64,000 nucleotides of DNA from Mycetocola miduiensis (GCF_900115155.1 NZ_FOVM01000012.1:1-64000); one strand, 5' to 3'; counted from the stretch's first letter, positions 1 to 8,701 are shown. Notes: generated by a model from the sequence alone, not told the origin. Program-made: numbers and translations.

Positions 1-1
1 G

Positions 2-100
2 GCCTGGCTCCACGAATACAATCACCACAGACCCCACACCGCCATCGGAGGCCACCCACCCATTAGCCGGCTAACTAACCTGCCTGTGCAGTACATCTAG
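2..100 (+). mobile_element. IS481-family transposase, 3' end only
   Basis: The frame starting at base 2 is open from the window edge to a TAG at 98-100. It encodes the last 32 residues of an integrase-core transposase, including WLHEYNHHRPHTAIGG and PPISRL, the typical C-terminal end of IS481/IS3-type DDE transposases. The N-terminal and central catalytic parts lie outside the window, so completeness cannot be judged. Only 11 bases separate its stop from the stop of the opposing exonuclease gene. That leaves almost no room for a terminal inverted repeat, so the element may be a remnant or its end may overlap the exonuclease 3' end. Confidence 0.85.
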
Positions 101-111
101 GTCGCGGCGGG

Positions 112-1053
112 TCAGGCGGACGCGTCGAGGTCGTTGCCGAGCGCGCGAAGCGCCCGGTCGGCGCCGCCGCCGAGGCCGAGGTCCGCGGACAGCCGGCGGG
201 CAGCGTCTAGCGCCTCCGAGGACAGCGGGCGGATCCGGAAGTCCGGCTGCGGCAGGTCGAGCGTCCGGACGACCTCGACGACCGTCGGTGCGACCAGCAG
301 GTAGTTCGAAGCGGCGAGGATCTTCGCCCGAACGGACTCGGACATACCTTTGCCCCGCTCTTGGGCGGCGGCGACGATCGCGTCGAGGTCGCCGAAGGTG
401 TCGAGCAACCCTGCCGCTGTCTTCTCGCCGACCCCGGCGACCCCAGGAAGTCCGTCTGACGTGTCGCCGCGGAGGGCGGCGAAGTCCGCATATTGCTGAG
501 CGGACACGCCGTATTTGTTCCTGACGACGTCCTCTGTGAGCACCTCCAGTTTGCTCATTCCTCGCGCCGTGTAAATCACGCGGATCTCGCGAGCGTCATC
601 GACGAGCTGGAAGAGGTCGCGGTCGCCGGTGACGACGTCGACCGGGCCGGTCGCCTGCGAAGCGAAGCTGCCGATGACGTCGTCCGCTTCGTGGTCGGAC
701 GCCCCGACGACGGCGATGCCGAACGCATCGAGGACCTGCCGGATGAGGGGGATCTGTGCAACCAGGAGGTCGGGGACCTGCTCGACATCCGGCTCCCCGG
801 TTCGCCTGGTGGCGACACGATGCTCTTTGTAGCTAGGGATGAGGTCGACCCGCCACTGCGGCCGCCAGTCGTCATCCCAGCAGGCGATGAGTTCGTCCGG
901 TGAATAGTCCGTCACCAGCTTGGCGATGAAGTCGAGGAGACCGCGGACCGCGTTGACGGGCGTTCCGTCGGGAGAGCGCAGCGTGTCCGGGAGCCCGTGG
1001 AACGCCCGGAAGTACAGCGACGCGGTATCGAGAAGCATCAATCGCCCGTTCAT
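112..1053 (-). CDS. 5'-3' exonuclease (DNA polymerase I N-domain homologue)
   Basis: A 313-residue protein of the FEN/5'-3' exonuclease family, the free-standing form found in many actinobacteria, expected to cut flaps or remove RNA primers. Visible motifs are an N-terminal LMLLDTASLYFRAFHG, the metal-binding DHEADDVIG and VTGDRDLFQLV, and the helix-three-turn-helix GDTSDGLPGVAGVGEKTA. There is no polymerase domain. The frame stays open upstream to 1128, but I chose the ATG at 1053. The family start MNGRLMLLDT begins there, and a CACAAT -10-like box sits 6 bases upstream, suggesting a leaderless mRNA. Its 3' end almost touches the transposase remnant. Confidence 0.93.
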   Translation of the reverse strand: MNGRLMLLDTASLYFRAFHGLPDTLRSPDGTPVNAVRGLLDFIAKLVTDYSPDELIACWDDDWRPQWRVDLIPSYKEHRVATRRTGEPDVEQVPDLLVAQIPLIRQVLDAFGIAVVGASDHEADDVIGSFASQATGPVDVVTGDRDLFQLVDDAREIRVIYTARGMSKLEVLTEDVVRNKYGVSAQQYADFAALRGDTSDGLPGVAGVGEKTAAGLLDTFGDLDAIVAAAQERGKGMSESVRAKILAASNYLLVAPTVVEVVRTLDLPQPDFRIRPLSSEALDAARRLSADLGLGGGADRALRALGNDLDASA

Positions 1054-1065
1054 GGCTTGATTGTG
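1054..1065 (-). promoter_or_regulatory. Putative leaderless -10 box of the exonuclease gene
   Basis: Read on the minus strand, CACAAT (1060-1065) is followed by 6 bases and then the ATG, with no Shine-Dalgarno sequence. It departs from TANNNT at the first base, so support is modest. Confidence 0.4.
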
Positions 1066-1204
1066 GCATGGCAGGGCAGGGCACTGTGGCGCTCTCTCGC
1101 AGCCATTCCTGCTCATCCGAGCAGGCACCTTCGCCGGGGGTGCTCATGAGAGCGGGCACGCCCCCTGTTCGCGGGTTCCGCATATGCTCGCGGAGAACAG
1201 CTAT

Positions 1205-1262
1205 GTAACGCTTCTGTTTCGAGAGTCCCCGCAGCGCAGCGGCCCTCGTAACATTCGGTAAC
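1205..1262 (+). promoter_or_regulatory. GTAAC direct repeats upstream of the nucleoside-binding lipoprotein gene
   Basis: GTAAC occurs at 1205-1209, 1248-1252 and 1258-1262. The last two are exactly 10 bases apart, one helical turn, about 50 bases before the TTG start. This could be an operator for a nucleoside-responsive repressor, but no regulator is assigned. Confidence 0.25.
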
Positions 1263-1310
1263 GTACCCATACCCGTGCGAGTCACGCCGGGCAGCATCCT
1301 GGAGGTTCCA

Positions 1311-2396
1311 TTGACAATTCAGACCCGTAAGGTCGCTCTCGCAGGCCTTGCCAGCGCAGGCGTCATCGCCCTGCTCGCCGGCTGTGGACAGGCGCCCGCC
1401 AGCAACGGCGACTCGACGGAGGCGGCATCCGACTTCCTGCCATGCATCGTCTCCGACGCGGGTGGATTCGACGACAAGTCGTTCAACCAGTCCAGCTACG
1501 AGGGCATGGCTGAGGCCGCCGACGAACTCGGCGTCGAGATGAAAGAGGTCGAGTCGGACACTGAAGACGACTACGCACCGAACATCTCCAGCCTCGTCGA
1601 CCAGGGCTGCAACCTCATTGCCACGATCGGCTTCGCGCTCGCCGAGGCAACCTCGGCGGCCGCCGAGGAGAACCCCGACGTGAAATTCATCATGCTCGAC
1701 GACGGATCGATCGACGCCGAGAACGTCAAGCCGATCATCTACGACACCGCGCAGGCTGCCTTCCTCGCCGGCTACGCCGCGGCTGACTACTCGAAGACCG
1801 GCGTCGTCGGCACCTTCGGCGGCATGCAGTTCCCCACGGTCACCATCTTCATGGACGGCTTCGCCGACGGCGTCGCCTACTACAACGAGGCCAAGGGCAA
1901 GGACGTCAAGGTCGTCGGCTGGGATGTCGAAGGCCAGACCGGTTCATTCACCGGTGGCTTCGAAGCGAATGACACCGCGAAGCAGCTCGCTACGACTCTC
2001 ATCGGACAGGATGCAGACGTGCTCCTCCCCGTCGGTGGACCGATCTTCCTCAGCGCCATCGAGGCAATCGCGGACTCCGGCAAAGAGGTCGCCATGATCG
2101 GTGTCGACGCCGACCTGTACGAGACCGCTGACTCCGGCCAGGAGCTGTTCCTCACCTCGATCCTCAAGCAGATGAAGTCCGGCGTCTACGACGTCGTTCT
2201 CGCTGCCGGGAACGACGAGTTCGACGCTACGCCGTACGTTGGCACCCTGGACAACGACGGCGTCGGAATCGCGCCGTTCCACGACTTCGAGGGCAAGGTC
2301 AGCGACACACTGCAGGGTGAGCTCGACGACATCAAGGCAGGCATCATCGACGGATCCATCGAGGTCGTCTCGCCGTCATCACCGGTCGCCAAGTAG
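1311..2396 (+). CDS. BMP-family nucleoside-binding lipoprotein (ABC importer)
   Basis: The substrate-binding protein of a nucleoside ABC importer, 361 residues, related to BmpA/PnrA. The N-terminus is a lipoprotein signal with lipobox LLAGC and Cys25 as the lipidation site, so the mature protein is anchored outside the membrane. The mature part opens with the family signature GGFDDKSFNQSSYEGM. I chose a TTG start at 1311 because GGAGG at 1301-1305 is 5 bases upstream. An in-frame ATG at 1275 would put charged residues before the signal sequence. The next three genes encode the rest of the importer. An intrinsic hairpin directly after the stop would give more binding protein than transporter. 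Confidence 0.93.
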   Translation: MTIQTRKVALAGLASAGVIALLAGCGQAPASNGDSTEAASDFLPCIVSDAGGFDDKSFNQSSYEGMAEAADELGVEMKEVESDTEDDYAPNISSLVDQGCNLIATIGFALAEATSAAAEENPDVKFIMLDDGSIDAENVKPIIYDTAQAAFLAGYAAADYSKTGVVGTFGGMQFPTVTIFMDGFADGVAYYNEAKGKDVKVVGWDVEGQTGSFTGGFEANDTAKQLATTLIGQDADVLLPVGGPIFLSAIEAIADSGKEVAMIGVDADLYETADSGQELFLTSILKQMKSGVYDVVLAAGNDEFDATPYVGTLDNDGVGIAPFHDFEGKVSDTLQGELDDIKAGIIDGSIEVVSPSSPVAK

Positions 2397-2423
2397 CGCC
2401 ACCCGCACGTCACACCCGCAAAC

Positions 2424-2459
2424 GATCGGGGAGACCAGCTCCTGCTGGTCTCCCCGATC
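2424..2459 (+). terminator. Strong intrinsic hairpin after the nucleoside-binding protein
   Basis: A perfect 15-bp stem (2424-2438 with 2445-2459) encloses a 6-base loop. It lies between the lipoprotein gene and the ATPase gene, where partial termination would raise binding-protein levels relative to the transporter. Confidence 0.85.
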
Positions 2460-2469
2460 TGTTGGAACG

Positions 2470-2481
2470 TAGGATTTCCCC
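2470..2481 (+). promoter_or_regulatory. Putative leaderless promoter of the importer ATPase gene
   Basis: TAGGAT (2470-2475) is followed by 6 bases and the ATG at 2482, with no ribosome binding site. It lies just downstream of the hairpin, so the ATPase-permease-cdd-deoA genes may have their own start of transcription. Confidence 0.5.
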
Positions 2482-3996
2482 ATGAAGCTCGAACTTCGCG
2501 GCATCACCAAACGATTCGGATCCCTGGTCGCCAACGACGACATCGACCTCACCATCGAACCGGGCGAGATCCATTGCCTCCTCGGTGAGAACGGGGCGGG
2601 CAAGTCGACGCTGATGAACGTCCTCTACGGCCTGTACCAGGCGGAGGAGGGAGAGGTTCTGCTCGACGACGTCGTCCAGCGCTTCGCAGGCCCCGGTGAC
2701 GCCATGCGCGCCGGCATCGGGATGGTGCACCAGCATTTCATGCTCATCCCGGTTTTCAGCGTGGCAGAGAATGTCATGCTCGGCCACGAGGAAACCGGAT
2801 TCGGTGGACGGCTCAACCTTGACGCCGCTCGTGCGAAGGTGCGCGAGATCTCGGCTCGGTTCGGCTTCCACGTCGACCCGGACGCCCTCGTCGGCGACCT
2901 CCCCGTCGGAGTCCAGCAGCGCGTCGAAATCATCAAAGCCCTTTCGCGCGACGCCAAGGTCCTCGTCTTCGACGAGCCGACCGCTGTGCTGACCCCGCAG
3001 GAGACCGACGAGCTGATGACGATCATGCGCCAGCTCAAATCCGAAGGCACGTCGATCGTCTTCATCACCCACAAACTGCGTGAGGTCCGCGAAGTCGCCG
3101 ACCGTATCACCGTCATCCGCCTCGGAAAAGTCGTCGGCGAAGCATCCCCGACCGCATCCAACTCGGAACTGGCCGCGCTCATGGTCGGCCGCTCCGTCGA
3201 GCTCACCGTCCAGAAGGAACCGGCACAGCCCGGCCCGGCCGGTCTCATCGTCCGGAACCTTGACGTGATCGACCACCTGGGCCTCAAGGTCGTCAACAAC
3301 GTCAGCTTCGACGTGCGCGCCGGCGAGATCCTCGCGATCGCCGGGGTGCAGGGCAACGGGCAGACCGAGCTCACCGAAGCGATTCTCGGACTGCAGCCCC
3401 GCGTCACCGGCGAAATCAGCCTGAACGGGACATCGCTCACCGGCCTCAGCGTTCGCAAGATCCTCAACGCCGGCGTCGGGTTCGTGCCCGAAGACCGCAC
3501 CGAGGACGGACTCGTCGGTCAATTCACGATCGCCGAGAACCTCATGCTCGACCGGTCGGACCGGCCGCCCTTCGTCAAGAACGGCAACCTTCAGCTCGGC
3601 TTCCTCGCCGAATTCGCGCAGGAAAAAAAGGACGAGTTCGACATCCGGTGCGAATCGATCTACTCACGGGCGGGCCAGCTCTCCGGCGGTAACCAGCAGA
3701 AAGTCGTCCTCGCGCGTGAGCTGAGCCGCGATCTCAAACTTTTCGTGGCGTCCCAGCCCACCCGCGGCATCGACGTCGGATCGATCGAATTCGTGCACAA
3801 GAGAATGGTGGCGACCAGGGATGCCGGCATCCCCGTCGTGGTCGTATCGACCGAACTCGACGAGGTCGTCGCCCTCGCAGACAGGATTGCAGTGATGTAC
3901 AGAGGATCCATCGTCGGAATCGTCCCGGGGAACACCCCGAGGGACGTTCTCGGCCTCATGATGGCCGGCGAAGTTCCCAGCGGAGTTGCGGCGTGA
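2482..3996 (+). CDS. Nucleoside ABC importer, double ATP-binding protein
   Basis: A 504-residue cytoplasmic ATPase with two nucleotide-binding halves, as in YufO/RbsA-type importers. Half one has Walker A GENGAGKST (residues 35-43), an atypical signature LPVGVQQRVEI and Walker B VLVFDEPTAVLTPQE. Half two has a degenerate Walker A GVQGNGQTE, a good signature LSGGNQQKVVLARE and VASQPTRGIDVG in place of Walker B. This asymmetry is normal for BMP-type importers, where only one site hydrolyses ATP well. The start is supported by the -10 box exactly 6 bases upstream. The stop overlaps the GTG of the first permease by 4 bases. Confidence 0.94.
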   Translation: MKLELRGITKRFGSLVANDDIDLTIEPGEIHCLLGENGAGKSTLMNVLYGLYQAEEGEVLLDDVVQRFAGPGDAMRAGIGMVHQHFMLIPVFSVAENVMLGHEETGFGGRLNLDAARAKVREISARFGFHVDPDALVGDLPVGVQQRVEIIKALSRDAKVLVFDEPTAVLTPQETDELMTIMRQLKSEGTSIVFITHKLREVREVADRITVIRLGKVVGEASPTASNSELAALMVGRSVELTVQKEPAQPGPAGLIVRNLDVIDHLGLKVVNNVSFDVRAGEILAIAGVQGNGQTELTEAILGLQPRVTGEISLNGTSLTGLSVRKILNAGVGFVPEDRTEDGLVGQFTIAENLMLDRSDRPPFVKNGNLQLGFLAEFAQEKKDEFDIRCESIYSRAGQLSGGNQQKVVLARELSRDLKLFVASQPTRGIDVGSIEFVHKRMVATRDAGIPVVVVSTELDEVVALADRIAVMYRGSIVGIVPGNTPRDVLGLMMAGEVPSGVAA

Positions 3997-5267
3997 GCGA
4001 GGCCACAGCGACGACGGCTCCGTCCGCCAACGAGCCGAAACGTGCCCCGGAGTACGAGGAACGCTCCCGGAGCAACGAGGTCCTCTCCGACATCCTCAAC
4101 GGGAACTTCGTCATCTCGATCCTCGCAGTGCTATTCGCCCTCGTGATCGGCGCCATCCTGATCGCGGTGACGAACGAAGACGTGCAGACGGCATCCGGAT
4201 ACTTCTTCGCTGCTCCCGGCGACACGCTCGGCGCGATCTGGAATGCCGTGTCTGGCGCCTATGGTGCGCTGTTCCAGGGGTCGATCTACAACTTCCGTCG
4301 CGACGGTTTCCTTGACGGGATCAAACCGTTGACCGACACGCTCACCTTCGCGACGCCGCTGATCGCGGCCGCGCTCGGTATCGGCATCGCGTTCCGGGTG
4401 GGACTGTTCAACATCGGTGGCCGAGGGCAGATGCTCATCGCCGCAGCCTGCGCCGGCTGGGTGGGCTTCTCGTTCGAACTGCCCTGGGGCGTCCACCTCG
4501 CCCTCGCGCTCCTCGCCGGAGTCGTCGGGGGCGCCCTGTGGGGAGGCTTGGTCGGGTTGCTCAAGGCGCGCACCGGCGCGCACGAGGTCATCCTCACGAT
4601 CATGCTCAACTATGTGGCGTTCTACCTCATCTCGTGGATGTTGCGGACGCCCGGGCTGCTGCAGGCGCCCGGCTCGGTCAACCCGAAGTCGCCCGCCATG
4701 CTCGAGACCGCGGTGATGCCCGAGATCCTCGGCCCCAAGTACAACCTCCACCTCGGCTTCCTTCTCGTCATCGCGGCAACGATCTTCGCCTGGTGGCTGC
4801 TCAACCGGTCAAGCCTCGGCTTCACGTTCCGTGCCGTGGGGGAGAACCCGAACGCCGCACGCGTCGCCGGCATCAACGTGAAGAACACCTACGTCTACGC
4901 GATGCTCATCTCCGGTGGCCTCGTCGGCCTCGCCGGTGTGATGCAGGTGCTCGGGACGGTCACCACCGGATTCTCCGCCGGGATCGACGCGGGCATCGGG
5001 TTCGACGCCATCACCGTCGCCCTGCTCGGCCGGAGTAAGCCATGGGGCATCTTCGCCGCCGGCGTCCTCTTCGGGGCGTTCAAGGCCGGCGGGTTCGCCA
5101 TGCAGGCGGCTGAAGGCATCCCGATCGACATCGTCACCGTGGTGCAGTCGCTGATCGTGCTCTTCATCGCAGCCCCGCCGCTCATCCGGGCGGTCTTCTT
5201 CCTGCCCAAGCAGGGTGTCCGTCGCCGAACGGTGCCCAGCGTCTCGAAGGAGGTGACGGCGAAATGA
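3993..5267 (+). CDS. Nucleoside ABC importer permease 1
   Basis: An integral membrane permease of 424 residues of the BPD_transp_2 (branched-chain amino acid/ribose) family, like YufP/NupP. A cytoplasmic N-tail of about 45 residues precedes the first membrane segment, near VISILAVLFALVIGAILIAV, and about nine further segments follow. The cytoplasmic GENPNAARVAGINVKN stretch is the family's coupling loop for the ATPase. Translation starts at a GTG overlapping the ATPase stop and ends overlapping the ATG of the second permease, so all three should be translationally coupled. Confidence 0.92.
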   Translation: MSEATATTAPSANEPKRAPEYEERSRSNEVLSDILNGNFVISILAVLFALVIGAILIAVTNEDVQTASGYFFAAPGDTLGAIWNAVSGAYGALFQGSIYNFRRDGFLDGIKPLTDTLTFATPLIAAALGIGIAFRVGLFNIGGRGQMLIAAACAGWVGFSFELPWGVHLALALLAGVVGGALWGGLVGLLKARTGAHEVILTIMLNYVAFYLISWMLRTPGLLQAPGSVNPKSPAMLETAVMPEILGPKYNLHLGFLLVIAATIFAWWLLNRSSLGFTFRAVGENPNAARVAGINVKNTYVYAMLISGGLVGLAGVMQVLGTVTTGFSAGIDAGIGFDAITVALLGRSKPWGIFAAGVLFGAFKAGGFAMQAAEGIPIDIVTVVQSLIVLFIAAPPLIRAVFFLPKQGVRRRTVPSVSKEVTAK

Positions 5268-6544
5268 CCACCACGACCGCCCCCGAGTCCATCTCCGCGA
5301 GCCTCGAGTCCGCGACCATCAAGAGCTGGAAGGCCCCGATCGCCTACGCGATCTTCACACTCATCGCCATCCTCCTGTTCGTCGTCAACGGACGCGACGG
5401 GGTGAGCAGATTCCGGCTGTCGAACGAAGCGGATGTCATCCAGCTGGCGCCGATCGACAACCCGACCCGGCTGACCTGCATTCTGCTTGTCGTTCTCCTC
5501 ATCGCCATCACGGTGTACGCCACCTGGCTGTCCAGCCGCGCCAAGCGGGTGCCGCTCTGGCTCACGATTCTCTTCGCGGTCGCGTTCATGTGGGCGTTCC
5601 TCACCTGGGCTGCGGCGGGCGAGACCATCCCGATCACCGGCCTCCTGCTCGGCACCGTCGCGCTGAGCGCGCCGCTCATCTTCGGTTCGCTCGGCGGCGT
5701 GATCTCCGAGCGTGTCGGCGTCGTCAACGTGGCCATCGAAGGCCAGCTGCTCGCCGGCGCGTTCCTGTCGGCGTTCGTGGCATCCGTGACCGGGAACCCC
5801 TGGGCCGGGCTGGTCGCTGCGATGGTGGCCGGGGTGCTCGTCAGCTTCATGCTCGCCGTGTTCTCGATCCGGTACATCGTCGACCAGGTCATCGTCGGTG
5901 TCGTGCTGAACGTTCTCGTTGCGGGGCTCACCAGCTTCCTGTACTCCACGGTGCTGACCAGCAACACGCCGCTGTTCAACTCGCCGCCGCGGTTCCCGCG
6001 CATCAGCATCCCGATCCTCAGCGAGATCCCGATCCTCGGGCCTGTGCTGTTCCGGCAGACGGTCATCATCTACATCATGTACATCGCCGTGTTCGTCGTC
6101 TGGTGGGGGCTGTTCCGCACCAAGTGGGGGCTCCGCCTTCGCGCGGTCGGCGAACACCCACAGGCGGCTGACACCGTCGGCATCCGGGTGAACCCCACCC
6201 GGTTCTGGAACGTCGCGATCGCCGGTGCCATCGCCGGGTTCGGTGGCGCGTACTTCACCCTGGGTTCGGTCGGCGGTTTCACCAAGGAGATGACGGCAGG
6301 GGCTGGCTTCATCGCCCTCGCGGCGGTGATCTTCGGACGCTGGGACCCGATCCGGGCGACGCTCGCAGCGCTGCTGTTCGGTTTCGCCACGAACCTGCAG
6401 AACGTGCTCGGCGCGATCGGTTCGGGTGTGCCGAGCGAATTCCTCCTGATGCTTCCGTACGTCGTGACCATCTTCGCCGTCGCCGGCCTGGTGGGATACG
6501 TCCGCGGCCCGGCGGCATCCGGCAAACCATATATAAAGGCGTGA
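5264..6544 (+). CDS. Nucleoside ABC importer permease 2
   Basis: The partner permease, 426 residues, like YufQ/NupQ. The family core runs from LLLGTVALSAPLIFGSLGG through GVVNVAIEGQLLAGAF to the coupling loop GEHPQAADTVGIRVNP. It carries three membrane segments in the first 130 residues, more than the minimal family fold. It starts at ATG 5264 inside an ATGA overlap with permease 1. The cytidine deaminase gene begins 6 bases after its stop, tying uptake of nucleosides directly to their breakdown. Confidence 0.92.
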   Translation: MTTTTAPESISASLESATIKSWKAPIAYAIFTLIAILLFVVNGRDGVSRFRLSNEADVIQLAPIDNPTRLTCILLVVLLIAITVYATWLSSRAKRVPLWLTILFAVAFMWAFLTWAAAGETIPITGLLLGTVALSAPLIFGSLGGVISERVGVVNVAIEGQLLAGAFLSAFVASVTGNPWAGLVAAMVAGVLVSFMLAVFSIRYIVDQVIVGVVLNVLVAGLTSFLYSTVLTSNTPLFNSPPRFPRISIPILSEIPILGPVLFRQTVIIYIMYIAVFVVWWGLFRTKWGLRLRAVGEHPQAADTVGIRVNPTRFWNVAIAGAIAGFGGAYFTLGSVGGFTKEMTAGAGFIALAAVIFGRWDPIRATLAALLFGFATNLQNVLGAIGSGVPSEFLLMLPYVVTIFAVAGLVGYVRGPAASGKPYIKA

Positions 6545-6550
6545 CGAACG

Positions 6551-6976
6551 ATGAGTGATTCAATCGACTGGGGCGTGCTCCGCGAAGCGGCGACGGATGC
6601 CATGGCGAAGGCATACGTGCCATATTCGAAATTCCCCGTCGGGGTGGCGGCGATCGTCACCGACGGTCGGATTATCACCGGCTGCAACGTCGAGAACGCC
6701 AGTTACGGCCTGACCCTCTGCGCCGAGTGCGCTCTCGTGTCGACGCTGCACCTCACCGGCGGTGGCCAGCTCGTCGCGTTCACCTGCGTCGACGGCGAGG
6801 GCAACACGCTCATGCCGTGCGGCCGGTGCCGGCAGCTGCTGTTCGAACACGCCGTACCGGGGATGCTTCTGGAGACCGTGTCGGGCATCCGCACCATCGA
6901 CGAAGTCCTGCCGGATGCGTTCGGCCCACGCACACTCAACGAATACGCCGGGGTACCGACCGATGACCGCATCTGA
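6551..6976 (+). CDS. cdd: Cytidine deaminase
   Basis: A 141-residue enzyme that deaminates cytidine and deoxycytidine to uridine and deoxyuridine. The zinc site is NASYGLTLCAECALV plus MPCGRCRQLL, giving three Cys ligands and the catalytic Glu of the small homotetrameric class. The CAEC form, where many bacteria have CAER, is also seen in mycobacterial enzymes. The gene follows the importer permease by 6 bases and overlaps the start of thymidine phosphorylase by 14 bases. Confidence 0.95.
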   Translation: MSDSIDWGVLREAATDAMAKAYVPYSKFPVGVAAIVTDGRIITGCNVENASYGLTLCAECALVSTLHLTGGGQLVAFTCVDGEGNTLMPCGRCRQLLFEHAVPGMLLETVSGIRTIDEVLPDAFGPRTLNEYAGVPTDDRI

Positions 6977-8270
6977 GACCGTGCTCGAGGCGTTCGACGC
7001 CGTCGACCTGATCCGCACCAAGCGTGACCGTGGCGAACTCTCCACCGATGAGATCAAATGGCTCGTCGACGCGTACACGCGGGAGTATGTGGGCAATGAG
7101 CAGATGGCCGCGCTGGCGATGGCCATCCTGCTGAACGGGATGACGCGCCGCGAGATCCGCGACCTGACGCTCGCCATGATCGCGTCCGGCGAGACCATGG
7201 ACTTCTCCACCCTCGGCAAGACCACGGTCGACAAGCACTCGACCGGTGGGGTGGGCGACAAGATCACCCTTCCGCTGATGCCGCTCGTGGCATCCTTCGG
7301 TGTCGCGGTGCCGCAGCTCTCCGGCCGGGGACTCGGCCACACCGGCGGGACCCTCGACAAGCTCGAGTCGATCCCCGGCTGGCGTGCCGACCTCTCGAAC
7401 GATGAGATGTTCTCGATCCTCCGGGACGTCGGCGGGGTGATCTGTGCCGCCGGCGCCGGGCTCGCTCCTGCGGACAAGCGGCTCTATGCCCTGCGCGACA
7501 TCACGGGCACGGTGGAGGCGATTCCGCTCATTGCGTCGTCGATCATGTCCAAGAAGATCGCCGAGGGCACGAGTGCGCTCGTGCTCGATGTGAAGTTCGG
7601 CTCGGGCGCGTTCATGCAGGACTACGCGAAGGCCGAAGAGCTTGCCCGCACGATGGTGTCGCTCGGGCAGGACGCGGGTGTTCGCACGTCTGCGCTGCTC
7701 ACGAACATGAGCGTGCCGCTTGGCCTCGCGATCGGAAACGCGAACGAAGTACGTGAGTCGGTTGAGGTGCTCGCCGGTGGCGGACCGGCCGACATCGTCG
7801 AACTCACCGGCGCGCTCGCCCGTGAGATGCTCACGCTCGCCGGCCAGCCCGATGCCGACGTCGAGGAGGCGCTCAGGGACGGTCGCGCGATGGACACCTG
7901 GCGCCGGTCGATCGCGGCCCAGGGTGGCGACCCGGATGCGGCCTTGCCTGTCGCGCGGGAGACCCACACGGTGACCGCGCCAGCGGATGGCGTGCTTGTG
8001 CGCCAGGATGCGCTGCCTTTCGGTATCGCGGCGTGGCGGTTGGGTGCCGGGAGGGCGCGGGCGCAGGACCCGGTACTGCACGCATCCGGGGTGGACCTGC
8101 ACGCGAAGCCCGGCGATGTGGTGCGCGCTGGTCAGCCGCTGTTCACCCTGTCGGCGGATGACGCCGGCAAGTTCACGCGGGCGCTCGAGGCTGTGGAGGG
8201 CGCGTGGGAGCTCGCTGCCCCCGGTACCCCGTTCGAGCCTGAGCCCCTGGTGCGCGCCCGCATCGAGTAG
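6963..8270 (+). CDS. deoA: Thymidine/pyrimidine-nucleoside phosphorylase
   Basis: A 435-residue phosphorylase that splits thymidine or uridine into base and (deoxy)ribose 1-phosphate. Motifs include KHSTGGVGDKITLPL for phosphate binding and the family signature SGRGLGHTGGTLDKLES. A C-terminal alpha/beta domain follows from about residue 340. The frame is open upstream into cdd, but the ATG at 6963 gives the conserved start MTASETVLEAFDAVDLIRTK and a 14-base overlap with cdd. It closes the import and pyrimidine-salvage operon. Confidence 0.95.
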   Translation: MTASETVLEAFDAVDLIRTKRDRGELSTDEIKWLVDAYTREYVGNEQMAALAMAILLNGMTRREIRDLTLAMIASGETMDFSTLGKTTVDKHSTGGVGDKITLPLMPLVASFGVAVPQLSGRGLGHTGGTLDKLESIPGWRADLSNDEMFSILRDVGGVICAAGAGLAPADKRLYALRDITGTVEAIPLIASSIMSKKIAEGTSALVLDVKFGSGAFMQDYAKAEELARTMVSLGQDAGVRTSALLTNMSVPLGLAIGNANEVRESVEVLAGGGPADIVELTGALAREMLTLAGQPDADVEEALRDGRAMDTWRRSIAAQGGDPDAALPVARETHTVTAPADGVLVRQDALPFGIAAWRLGAGRARAQDPVLHASGVDLHAKPGDVVRAGQPLFTLSADDAGKFTRALEAVEGAWELAAPGTPFEPEPLVRARIE

Positions 8271-8310
8271 TTGCGTCGCGGGTCCCGTGTGGTTGCGGCG
8301 GCGCATGCGG

Positions 8311-8400
8311 GTTCCGATTGGTTCCAAGGGCGGTTCAGAACGCCCCGAGTGTCCCTCCGGACCGATCGTTCCGAAGCGGGACTAGCGAGGGTCGTCGGGG
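8311..8400 (+). repeat. Degenerate first copy of the ~90-bp palindromic repeat
   Basis: TTCCGATTGGTTCCAAGGG and the later GGGACTA stretch resemble the two better copies downstream. The copy is poorly preserved and its borders are uncertain. Confidence 0.4.
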
Positions 8401-8402
8401 CT

Positions 8403-8490
8403 CCCGATCGGTCCCAAAGCGTTGTCCACTAGTGCGGGAACGACCGTTTGGGACTAATCGATTCGGCCAATGACCCTGGGCCCGATCGAG
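8403..8490 (+). repeat. Palindromic intergenic repeat, copy A
   Basis: An 88-base unit that begins CCCGATCGGTCCC and ends GGGCCCGATCGAG, so its ends are imperfect inverted repeats. Inside, GTCCCAAA pairs with TTTGGGAC to close a long imperfect stem-loop. It is roughly 80% identical to copy B by eye. No gene is seen in 8271-8701, which these copies largely fill. Confidence 0.8.
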
Positions 8491-8550
8491 GGAACGTCCC
8501 CTCGGGCGTAGCGTCGGGTCGCGGATGCCCGCGAGGCGTTGTCCGGGGAT

Positions 8551-8640
8551 CCCGATCGGTCCCGAAGGGTTGTTCATGGGCCGGGGAACGACCTTTCGGG
8601 ACTAATCGATTCAGGGAGCGACCCTTTGGGCCCGATCGAG
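8551..8640 (+). repeat. Palindromic intergenic repeat, copy B
   Basis: A 90-base unit with the same layout as copy A. The inner stem is 15 bp with two G-U pairs (TCCCGAAGGGTTGTT with AACGACCTTTCGGGA). Where copy A has an A-T pair (CCCAAA/TTTGGG), copy B has G-C (CCCGAA/TTCGGG), a paired change that keeps the stem. Confidence 0.8.
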
Positions 8641-8701
8641 TCGGGCTCCCCCTCGGGGGTGGGACGACTCATCGATCCGCGGCGCGCGCCGCGTCATCGG
8701 G

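Noticed and set aside
2410-3522. Minus-strand frame of 370 codons opposite the importer ATPase
   Set aside because: Antisense shadow of a gene with both ATPase halves intact.
4895-6157. Minus-strand frame of 420 codons across the two permease genes
   Set aside because: It is a shadow of the permease coding strand, very rich in Asp, Glu and Arg, with no known motif and no promoter or ribosome binding site.
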